DNA from: JAZLIC01 sp045617225
Lineage (GTDB): Bacteria > Bacillota > Clostridia > Monoglobales > Monoglobaceae
Assembly: GCA_045617225.1 (NCBI GenBank)
Contig: JAZLIC010000056.1
Coordinates: 1 to 8,034 of the forward strand
DNA: 8,034 nt
Reading direction: 5' to 3'
This document shows, piece by piece, positions 1 to 5,698 of the stretch. Numbering within the stretch: position 1 is the stretch's first letter; each line of letters begins with the position of its first letter. A model generated the notes under the pieces. The model did no database searches and was not told the origin of the DNA. It saw only the letters and a list, made by a program, of their open reading frames with translations. A program made the position numbers and the translations under genes.

Positions 1-83
1 ACATCAGATGTTCGTGTTTCGCAACCCATCTCTCCTAAAAGAGCATAAACCACACGCATGTGCTCTGTTATGACATTAGTGAG
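1..83 (-). pseudogene. murA: Continuation of the murA frame beyond an in-frame stop (partial at window edge)
   Basis: Read on the minus strand in the same frame as the upstream murA, this stretch has no further stop and gives LTNVITEHMRVVYALLGEMG, then CETRTSD at the edge. That matches the part of MurA that follows the GG(E/D/N)V segment, where family members have a short strand, then a P-E-H-L-type helix start, then a helix ending in EMG. It is therefore the beginning of the C-terminal part of MurA, separated from its upstream portion only by the TAA at 84-86. No frameshift is needed to join the two. I see no good ribosome binding site for restarting at the ATG at 57-59. The gene runs on past position 1, so whether the rest is intact cannot be seen. 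Confidence 0.8.
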
Positions 84-851
84 TTACACTTCGCCGCCGC
101 AAGCGGCAGTCATCAGTGCATAGGTTGATGCACTAATCCTGTCCGGAATTACACGATAGTCGCAACCGTGCAACTTTTTAACACCGTTTATTCTGATTGC
201 GTCGGTACCTGCACCGCGTACATCGCCGCCCATTGCATTTATAAAATTCTGCAAATCTACAATCTCCGGCTCACGGGCAGGGTTTAATATTATTGTTGTA
301 CCATCGCCGATTACCGACAAAAGCATAATATTTTCCGTCGCTCCCACGCTTGGAAAGACCAATGTTATCGTGCCGCATTTTAATTTGTCTATACTGCAAT
401 TTATGTATCCGCTTTCTTCTACAACCTCCGCACCAAGCATTTTTATCGCTTTAAGGTGCAAATCAATAGGTCTTGCACCAAGCTCGCACCCTCCGGGATA
501 ACTGACTTGTGCATGCCTCATTCTCGCAAGTATCGGCCCCAAAAACATAATCGATGAACGCATCTTTCCCATCATATCATCAGGTATTATATCCCTTGAT
601 AAATTGCAAGAATTTATTGTCGCTACGCCATTATCATAGCTTATGTTGCATCCTAAATATTTAAGTATTTCAAAAGCCGCATATACGTCTGTTATATTTG
701 GGCAATCATATATTCTGCACACACCTTCGCTCATCAATGTTGCCGCAAGGATAGGCAGAACTGCATTTTTTGCCCCATGAATACGGAGTTCGCCGTTTAA
801 GCTTTCTCCGCCATATACAATAAGTTTATGTCCTGTATTTTTTACGAGCAA
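84..851 (-). CDS. murA: UDP-N-acetylglucosamine 1-carboxyvinyltransferase (MurA), prematurely stopped
   Basis: MurA transfers enolpyruvate from PEP to UDP-GlcNAc in the cytoplasm, the first committed step of peptidoglycan synthesis and the target of fosfomycin. I place the start at the TTG at 849-851, because a full GGAGGTGA site (857-864) sits five bases upstream; an in-frame ATG at 891-893 would put that site inside the gene. From the TTG the frame has 255 codons. Visible family marks are the GAKNAVLP segment near residues 26-33 (substrate-binding Lys28-Asn29), a conserved Arg at 98, the catalytic Cys122 in PGGCELGARP, and the catalytic Asp237 in VIPDRI. The usual E-A-G-T after DRI reads S-A-S-T here. 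Family members are about 420 residues, so the stop at 84-86 removes roughly the last 40 percent, including most of the second lobe. MurA-like sequence continues past the stop. As read, the product is probably inactive unless the stop is a sequence error or is read through. It is the last visible gene of the operon, 55 bases after murG. Confidence 0.9.
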   Translation of the reverse strand: MLVKNTGHKLIVYGGESLNGELRIHGAKNAVLPILAATLMSEGVCRIYDCPNITDVYAAFEILKYLGCNISYDNGVATINSCNLSRDIIPDDMMGKMRSSIMFLGPILARMRHAQVSYPGGCELGARPIDLHLKAIKMLGAEVVEESGYINCSIDKLKCGTITLVFPSVGATENIMLLSVIGDGTTIILNPAREPEIVDLQNFINAMGGDVRGAGTDAIRINGVKKLHGCDYRVIPDRISASTYALMTAACGGEV

Positions 852-856
852 ACTCG

Positions 857-864
857 TCACCTCC
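857..864 (-). promoter_or_regulatory. murA ribosome binding site
   Basis: The minus strand reads GGAGGTGA, a near-perfect match to the anti-Shine-Dalgarno sequence. It is followed after five bases (CGAGT) by TTG at 849-851. This spacing decides for the TTG start over the ATG at 891-893. The site begins one base after the end of a strong hairpin. Confidence 0.8.
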
Positions 865-865
865 A

Positions 866-898
866 AGCCTTTGCATATTTTATAATATGTCAAAGGCT
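866..898 (-). promoter_or_regulatory. Hairpin in the murG-murA gap, next to the murA ribosome binding site
   Basis: In the mRNA sense the arms are AGCCTTTG-A-CATATT, loop ATAA, and AATATG-CAAAGGCT. This gives 14 base pairs with one bulged A and a four-base loop. It fills most of the 55-base gap and ends one base before GGAGGTGA. No run of T follows, so it does not look like an intrinsic terminator. Possible roles are tuning murA translation, protecting or processing the transcript, or none. The structure is seen directly; any function is inference. Confidence 0.6.
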
Positions 899-906
899 AA
901 AGAGTG

Positions 907-2034
907 TTACGACTTCTTGCCCTTTTTATTCAAAAGCAACATCACTTCATCATAAATTATTTCTGTTGAATTTACCATACCTGCACTGCGTGCCGACTTC
1001 TTCATCTCTATCAATTTATCGTGATTTGATGTCATTTCCAAGATAGCTCCATTTAGTGCTTCCTCTGTGAATTCGCTGTCTAAAATAACCCTGGCACCGC
1101 CTGCACGCTCAACGGTACGGGCGTTTGACTCCTGATGGTTTTCCGCTACATAAGGTGACGGCACCAAAATCGACGGTCTGCCAAGCGCAGTAAGTTCTGC
1201 CAAAGTACACGCACCTGCTCTTGAAACCACAATATCCGCCGCCGCCATTACAAGGTCCATATTGTAAATGTATTCTTTAACTTCAACTCCGTCTAACTCG
1301 TCAGGGTTTACGCCATTTTCTTTAAACGCCGCCATCACCGTGTCATAGTGGCGGAGCTTGCCTGTACTGAAAAGTACCTGATACTTTCCGTCAGTTGCAT
1401 TTTTGCAAATCCACTCTACCACGGTGCGGTTAAAATCTCGTGCGCCCAAGCTTCCGCCTGTAAAGACGATAAAGGTGCGCTCGTCAAGTCCTATCTCACG
1501 CCTTGCCTCAAACTCACCGGTTAAAAGCATAGACGGTCGGACAGGGTTGCCTGTATATATAAGCTTTTTTGCTTTCTTTATATACTTTTCCGCATCTTTA
1601 AAACCAAGTGCAACAGTATCAACCCTACCGCTCACAATTTTTGTTGTTATACCCGGATAGGCGTTTGCCTCGTGGATAAGGGTAGGAATATTCATCTTTG
1701 CCGCCGCATACAATACGGGGCCTGCAACATAGCCGCCTGTACCGATTACTATGTCAGGCTTAAATTCCTTGATAATCTTTCTTGCGCTTATGATACTGCC
1801 CGGAATTTCCAAAAAACTTTTTACGCATTGTTTTAGGTCATTACGCTCAAATCCGTGGATTTTTATAAGCTTTATATCATAGCCGCTATGCGGCACAAGC
1901 TCGACTTCCAAACCGTCTTTTGTGCCGACAAACAATATCTCCGCCTGCGGCTCTCTGCCATGTATATAGTTTGCGATTGCTATTGCAGGGTTGATATGCC
2001 CTCCGGTTCCGCCTCCGGCAAACAATATTCTCAA
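907..2034 (-). CDS. murG: UDP-GlcNAc:undecaprenyl-pyrophosphoryl-MurNAc-pentapeptide GlcNAc transferase (MurG)
   Basis: MurG adds GlcNAc to lipid I to make lipid II on the inner face of the membrane; it is a GT-B fold peripheral protein. I start it at the TTG at 2032-2034, giving 375 residues beginning LRILFAGGGTGGH, the usual place for a MurG N-terminus. A GTG at 2041-2043 is in frame but is itself part of the GGAGGTG ribosome binding site, so it is unlikely to be the start. Motifs in order are the N-terminal glycine loop GGTGGH (about 8-13), GTGGY (98-102), HEANAYPG (121-128), GNPVR (162-166), the second glycine-rich loop GGSLGA (193-198), the SRAGACTLAEL donor-binding segment (271-281) and ENHQESNA (298-305). 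Many MurG proteins have HEQN where this one has HEAN. The length is normal and the C-terminus is Lys-rich. It begins 39 bases after the ftsW/spoVE stop. Confidence 0.97.
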   Translation of the reverse strand: MRILFAGGGTGGHINPAIAIANYIHGREPQAEILFVGTKDGLEVELVPHSGYDIKLIKIHGFERNDLKQCVKSFLEIPGSIISARKIIKEFKPDIVIGTGGYVAGPVLYAAAKMNIPTLIHEANAYPGITTKIVSGRVDTVALGFKDAEKYIKKAKKLIYTGNPVRPSMLLTGEFEARREIGLDERTFIVFTGGSLGARDFNRTVVEWICKNATDGKYQVLFSTGKLRHYDTVMAAFKENGVNPDELDGVEVKEYIYNMDLVMAAADIVVSRAGACTLAELTALGRPSILVPSPYVAENHQESNARTVERAGGARVILDSEFTEEALNGAILEMTSNHDKLIEMKKSARSAGMVNSTEIIYDEVMLLLNKKGKKS

Positions 2035-2040
2035 AGAAAA

Positions 2041-2047
2041 CACCTCC
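2041..2047 (-). promoter_or_regulatory. murG ribosome binding site
   Basis: The minus strand reads GGAGGTG, with TTTTCT between it and TTG at 2032-2034. The spacing of six bases fits initiation at the TTG. It also explains why the GTG inside the site, though in frame, is a poor start candidate. Confidence 0.75.
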
Positions 2048-2073
2048 GAAATACGACTTTTGCAAAATTTAAG

Positions 2074-3297
2074 CTATAATATTTCGCTTTGCCGCGAAAC
2101 ATTTAGCACAATTCCCATTTCCGCCATAGTCATAATAAGCGCCGAACTTCCGTAACTGAAAAACGGTAGCGGCATACCGGTGACAGGAATTGATGATGTA
2201 ACAACAGCAATATTTATAAGCGCCTGAAATGCTACAATTCCGATAACGCCCGTTACCAATAATGTACCGAACAAATCCGGTGCCTTTGCGGCAATTTTTA
2301 TTCCTCTTATTACAAGGAAGATGAAAAGTCCGATTACCAATATTGCACCAAACAATCCAAGCTCCTCCGCAAGCACTGAAAAGATAAAATCATTCTGCGG
2401 CTCCGGAAGGGACAAGTACTTTTGCCTGCTTCTGCCAAGACCTACGCCAAAAATTCCGCCCGAGCCAATCGCATACAACGATTGAACTATCTGCCAGCCG
2501 GAACCCTGTGCGTCGGAAAACGGGTCCAAAAATGATGTTACACGTGCCAGTCTATAAGGCTCTAATGCAATCATAAGGATTGCACCTATAACACCGGGAA
2601 CGGCAATCATTACAAAGTGCTTTATTTTTGCACCTGCCACAAAGAGTATAAGCATACTTGAAAATGTGATAAGTATTATACAACTGAAATGCGGTTCTAA
2701 CGCAAGAAGGGCAATAAAAACAAGTAAAACGCCTATATATGGCAGAAAGCCTGTCTTAAAGTCATTAAGGCTCTCCTGATTTTTAGATAGACTGTACGAG
2801 AAGAAAACTATTATTGCAAACTTTGCAACCTCCGACGGCTGAAATCCAAAAAGCCAACGGGTAGCACCGTTTGTTGTTGTACCAACGCCCGGAATGAGTA
2901 CCAAAATCAATAAGAAAATACTCACGCCCAATATTATAAGCATAATATTACCGTTTAGCTTATGATAATCTGTCCTTGACAGGACATACATAGTTATTGC
3001 ACCGAGTATTGCTCCCACAACCTGTCTTTTAAAGTACCAAAGCACATTTCCGAAGGAGGCAAGCGCTCTTGCATTACTTGCGCTGAACAACATAAGAAGT
3101 CCGAACGCCAAAAGGGTACAGACTGCAATCAAAAACGGATAATCAACATTTCCGTTTGTCCACAAGGGATTTTTTTGTATTCTTTTATATTTTTTATCAA
3201 TCTGTGAACGAAAACTCTCCACACCGGCAGGACTGCCGCTGCGATTTCTTGTAGGAAGGTTTTTTCTTGAAAGCCTATCATTATCAGGTCTTCGCAT
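2074..3297 (-). CDS. ftsW: SEDS family peptidoglycan glycosyltransferase (FtsW/SpoVE type)
   Basis: This 407-residue multispanning membrane protein belongs to the FtsW/RodA/SpoVE (SEDS) family, which polymerises lipid II into glycan strands together with a partner class B PBP. About ten hydrophobic segments run from residue 52 to 400. Family marks are LMLFSASN (68-75), the NGATRW loop (143-148), QPSEVAKF (153-160), GSGWQIVQS (265-273), GLGRSRQKY (286-294), LPEPQNDFIFSVLAEELG (297-314) with the expected catalytic Asp303, and GMPLPFFSYGSS (374-385). The first 50 residues are a hydrophilic, Arg- and Lys-rich cytoplasmic extension, longer than in many family members. The ATG start has an AAGGAGA site overlapping the mraY stop codon. 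The neighbours do not settle whether it serves vegetative division (FtsW) or sporulation (SpoVE); in many Clostridia the dcw copy is called SpoVE. The likely partner is the PASTA-type PBP at the other end of the window. Confidence 0.95.
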   Translation of the reverse strand: MRRPDNDRLSRKNLPTRNRSGSPAGVESFRSQIDKKYKRIQKNPLWTNGNVDYPFLIAVCTLLAFGLLMLFSASNARALASFGNVLWYFKRQVVGAILGAITMYVLSRTDYHKLNGNIMLIILGVSIFLLILVLIPGVGTTTNGATRWLFGFQPSEVAKFAIIVFFSYSLSKNQESLNDFKTGFLPYIGVLLVFIALLALEPHFSCIILITFSSMLILFVAGAKIKHFVMIAVPGVIGAILMIALEPYRLARVTSFLDPFSDAQGSGWQIVQSLYAIGSGGIFGVGLGRSRQKYLSLPEPQNDFIFSVLAEELGLFGAILVIGLFIFLVIRGIKIAAKAPDLFGTLLVTGVIGIVAFQALINIAVVTSSIPVTGMPLPFFSYGSSALIMTMAEMGIVLNVSRQSEIL

Positions 3298-3304
3298 CTT
3301 TCTC

Positions 3305-3312
3305 TCTCCTTA
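3305..3312 (-). promoter_or_regulatory. ftsW ribosome binding site overlapping the mraY stop codon
   Basis: The minus strand reads TAAGGAGA, in which TAA is the stop of mraY and AAGGAGA is the ribosome binding site for the ATG at 3295-3297. Ribosomes ending mraY sit on the start region of the next gene, so translational coupling is likely. Confidence 0.7.
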
Positions 3313-4272
3313 TCCGAAATAATACATAAGCGCACATAATATAAGTGTTACGCCGGAAAACAGAAAAACTATCTTCTGCTCGCTAAAACCACACATCTCA
3401 AAATGATGATGGATAGGGCTCATTTTAAATATACGCTTTCCTGTCAGCTTAAACGAAGTCACCTGCATAATTACAGACAAGGACTCCATAACATAAACAA
3501 ATCCCACAATCAAAAGTGTAAGCGGCTGACGAAGGATTATCGCCATTGCACAGACCGCACCGCCTAAAAACAGAGAGCCCGTATCACCCATAAACACCTT
3601 TGCCGGCTTCCAATTATAAAACAAGAATCCTACCAAGCCGCCAAGTAAAATTGCGGCAAAAAGTGCCACCGTATCATTTTCAAGTTTACTTGATATAAGC
3701 ATAAAGAATATTGCCACGATAATCGTAACGCTTGTTGCCAAACCGTCTAAACCGTCGGTTAAGTTTACGCTGTTTACCGTTGCCAGAATAACAATGGTTA
3801 CAAACGGTACATAGAATAATTTTAAGTCTAAAACACTACTCGTAAAGGGGATTGATATAACCGTACCTATATCCGTCATATAAGAAATCCAAAGGCTGAA
3901 TACTACCGCAACCAAAAATTGAAGTCCAAACTTTTGCTTTGCAGTAAGCCCCAAATTACGCTTTAATATAACCTTGATATAATCATCAATAAATCCGATA
4001 CCGCCGAACAGGAGCGAAACAACCGTAAGCAAAATCATATATTTTACTTCGCCAAAGCCTGCAATAAGGCAAACTACAACGGATACAACCATTGCGGCAA
4101 TAAATATGAAGCCGCCCATTGTAGGCGTTCCTGATTTTGCCTGATGCCACTTTGGACCTTCCTCTCGGATTTCCTGACCGAATTTAAGCTTATGCAAAAC
4201 AGGTATAAAAACCTTCCCGAAAGCAATAGCAAATACCAAAGCGATTATACCGCCGATTATAAGACTTGTCAT
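3310..4272 (-). CDS. mraY: Phospho-N-acetylmuramoyl-pentapeptide transferase (MraY)
   Basis: MraY is an integral membrane enzyme that moves phospho-MurNAc-pentapeptide from UDP to undecaprenyl phosphate, giving lipid I. The 320-residue length is normal and about ten hydrophobic segments are visible. Diagnostic motifs are KSGTPTMGG (46-54), FIDDYIK with the Asp96-Asp97 pair (94-100), NLTDGLDGLA (170-179), FMGDTGS (227-233) and the PIHHHFE loop (286-292) with its His cluster. These include the acidic and His residues tied to magnesium and substrate binding in this family. The ATG start follows the murF stop by 23 bases, with a run of five G (4280-4284) at a suitable distance. murD, which follows mraY in many dcw clusters, is replaced here by the SEDS gene. 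Confidence 0.98.
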   Translation of the reverse strand: MTSLIIGGIIALVFAIAFGKVFIPVLHKLKFGQEIREEGPKWHQAKSGTPTMGGFIFIAAMVVSVVVCLIAGFGEVKYMILLTVVSLLFGGIGFIDDYIKVILKRNLGLTAKQKFGLQFLVAVVFSLWISYMTDIGTVISIPFTSSVLDLKLFYVPFVTIVILATVNSVNLTDGLDGLATSVTIIVAIFFMLISSKLENDTVALFAAILLGGLVGFLFYNWKPAKVFMGDTGSLFLGGAVCAMAIILRQPLTLLIVGFVYVMESLSVIMQVTSFKLTGKRIFKMSPIHHHFEMCGFSEQKIVFLFSGVTLILCALMYYFG

Positions 4273-4279
4273 TTTAATT

Positions 4280-4284
4280 CCCCC
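4280..4284 (-). promoter_or_regulatory. Probable weak mraY ribosome binding site
   Basis: The minus strand has GGGGG seven bases before the mraY ATG. It could pair with the anti-Shine-Dalgarno sequence through one G-U pair, so it is less canonical than the GGAGG-type sites of the neighbouring genes. No better site is visible in the 23-base gap. Confidence 0.45.
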
Positions 4285-4295
4285 AATTTATCTGA

Positions 4296-5684
4296 TTAAA
4301 AGTGTTCTATCTCCTCTGCAATCTCCTCTAAGTGCATTCCCCTTGAACCCTTTACCAATATGGTGTCGCCATCTAGCAAAAGCATTTTAAGCTCTCTCTT
4401 TAAAGCATCATTGTCACTGTAAGAATGAACATTAAGCGAATCAAACCCTGCTTTAATTGCACCGTTTGCAATCTCTTTTCCGAGAGTGCCGACGGTAATC
4501 AGACAATCTACACCAAACTCTTTAACCATTCGCCCCACATCCTGGTGTGCGGAAACGGAAATATCGCCAAGCTCCAACATATCCGCAAGGCAAGCGACCT
4601 TTCTGCCGTTATATCCTTCCGTTTCGGTAAGCTTTAAAACTTCAAGTCCTGACTTCATTGATGCAGGACTTGCGTTATAGCAATCCTTAATTAAAACGTG
4701 GAGCGGAAGCTTTATGATTGATTGTCGCATTCCGCTTGGCGTGTAAGAGCGTATACCTTGTAAAATATCTTCCATACCGATACCGTATTTAAGTCCGACC
4801 AAAATAGCCGCCATTGCATTATATATATTATGTCTGCCCGGAACATTTACCGTGACAGTATAGGTAATGCCATCTATACGCACAGAAAAAACACTGCTGT
4901 CGGAATAAGTCTTTATATCCCTTGCAACAATATCGCAAGTTGCATTTTCTATACCAAAGCTCAGCGTTTCGTATTCAAGGTTTGCAACCTCAGGATAAAG
5001 CAAATCATCATCACCGTTTAATATTACGGTGCCCTCGCTTGACATACCCTCTAAGATTTCAAACTTAGCCTTTTTTATATTCTCTCTGCTACCTAAATTT
5101 TCGATATGCGATACGCCTATATTTGTAATCACCGCAGTATCGGGACGTGCAATCTTAGTCAGACGAGAGATTTCTCCAAAGGCACTCATACCCATTTCCA
5201 CAACCGATAGTTCGTTCTCCTCGGTCAGTCTTAACATCGTAAGCGGAAGTCCCACCTCATTATTAAAGTTGCCCTCTGTTTTATGGGTATTATACTTCTG
5301 CTCCAAAACGCAAGCTATCATTTCTTTGGTTGAAGTTTTACCTACACTGCCTGTTATGCCGATAACACTAATATTAAATAATCCGCGATAACGCTCCGCA
5401 ATACTCCTAAGTGCCGCATATGTATTTTCAACCTGCAAATACGGCAGTTTATCAAAGCCGCCCTCATCTGCATCAACAACCGCACAGATTGCGCCCTTTT
5501 CTATGGCTTGATTTACAAAACTGTGTCCGTTAAAATTTGCACCTTTAAGTGCGATATAAACAGAGCCTTCCTCAATCTGTCGTGAGTCTTTTGAAATTTC
5601 TTTTACGATTTCATCAGGGTCACAGTTTACAAGAGTTCCGTTTGTAATCTCGGCTATATCTTTTAATGTAAATCTCCACTCCAT
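4296..5684 (-). CDS. murF: UDP-MurNAc-tripeptide--D-Ala-D-Ala ligase (MurF)
   Basis: MurF is the cytoplasmic ATP-dependent ligase that adds the D-Ala-D-Ala dipeptide, completing the UDP-MurNAc-pentapeptide used by MraY. I choose the ATG at 5682-5684 (462 residues, starting MEWRFTLKDIAEITNG). A TTG two codons upstream lies only three bases from GAGG, too near to be used. Motifs are DSRQIEEGSVYIALKG (N-terminal UMP-binding domain, about 33-48), the Mur ligase P-loop GITGSVGKTSTKE (109-121), GNFNNEVGLPLT (138-149), TNIGVSHIENLGS (187-199), HNIYNAMAA (285-293), DCYNASPASM (334-343) and KGSRGMHLE (445-453) near the C-terminus. The NNEVGLP stretch and the DCYNASP stretch are typical of MurF rather than of MurE or MurD. 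The length is normal. Only 11 bases separate it from the murE stop. Confidence 0.97.
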   Translation of the reverse strand: MEWRFTLKDIAEITNGTLVNCDPDEIVKEISKDSRQIEEGSVYIALKGANFNGHSFVNQAIEKGAICAVVDADEGGFDKLPYLQVENTYAALRSIAERYRGLFNISVIGITGSVGKTSTKEMIACVLEQKYNTHKTEGNFNNEVGLPLTMLRLTEENELSVVEMGMSAFGEISRLTKIARPDTAVITNIGVSHIENLGSRENIKKAKFEILEGMSSEGTVILNGDDDLLYPEVANLEYETLSFGIENATCDIVARDIKTYSDSSVFSVRIDGITYTVTVNVPGRHNIYNAMAAILVGLKYGIGMEDILQGIRSYTPSGMRQSIIKLPLHVLIKDCYNASPASMKSGLEVLKLTETEGYNGRKVACLADMLELGDISVSAHQDVGRMVKEFGVDCLITVGTLGKEIANGAIKAGFDSLNVHSYSDNDALKRELKMLLLDGDTILVKGSRGMHLEEIAEEIEHF

Positions 5685-5690
5685 ATACAA

Positions 5691-5698
5691 TCACCTCA
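5691..5698 (-). promoter_or_regulatory. murF ribosome binding site overlapping the murE stop codon
   Basis: The minus strand reads TGAGGTGA. The first TGA is the murE stop and GAGGTGA is the ribosome binding site, six bases before the murF ATG at 5682-5684. The overlap implies coupling of murF translation to murE, and the spacing rules out the TTG at 5688-5690 as start. Confidence 0.7.

Noticed and set aside
866..898. The murG-murA hairpin as an intrinsic terminator
   Set aside because: No T-rich tract follows on either strand, and the stem is AT-rich at its top. It is kept only as a possible regulatory structure.
2035..2073. Small palindrome TTTTGCAAAA in the ftsW-murG gap as an operator or terminator
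   Set aside because: It is only ten bases long and lies in AT-rich sequence with no supporting context, so it is expected by chance.
3129..3335. A 68-codon minus-strand frame over the mraY-ftsW junction
   Set aside because: It lies out of frame across the end of mraY and the start of ftsW, both of which are firmly identified. It has no recognisable protein features.
5029..5391. A 120-codon open frame on the plus strand opposite murF
   Set aside because: It is fully antisense to a well-conserved region of murF that includes the P-loop and the GNFNNEVGLP motif. It resembles no family I know and is explained by the codon composition of the opposite strand.
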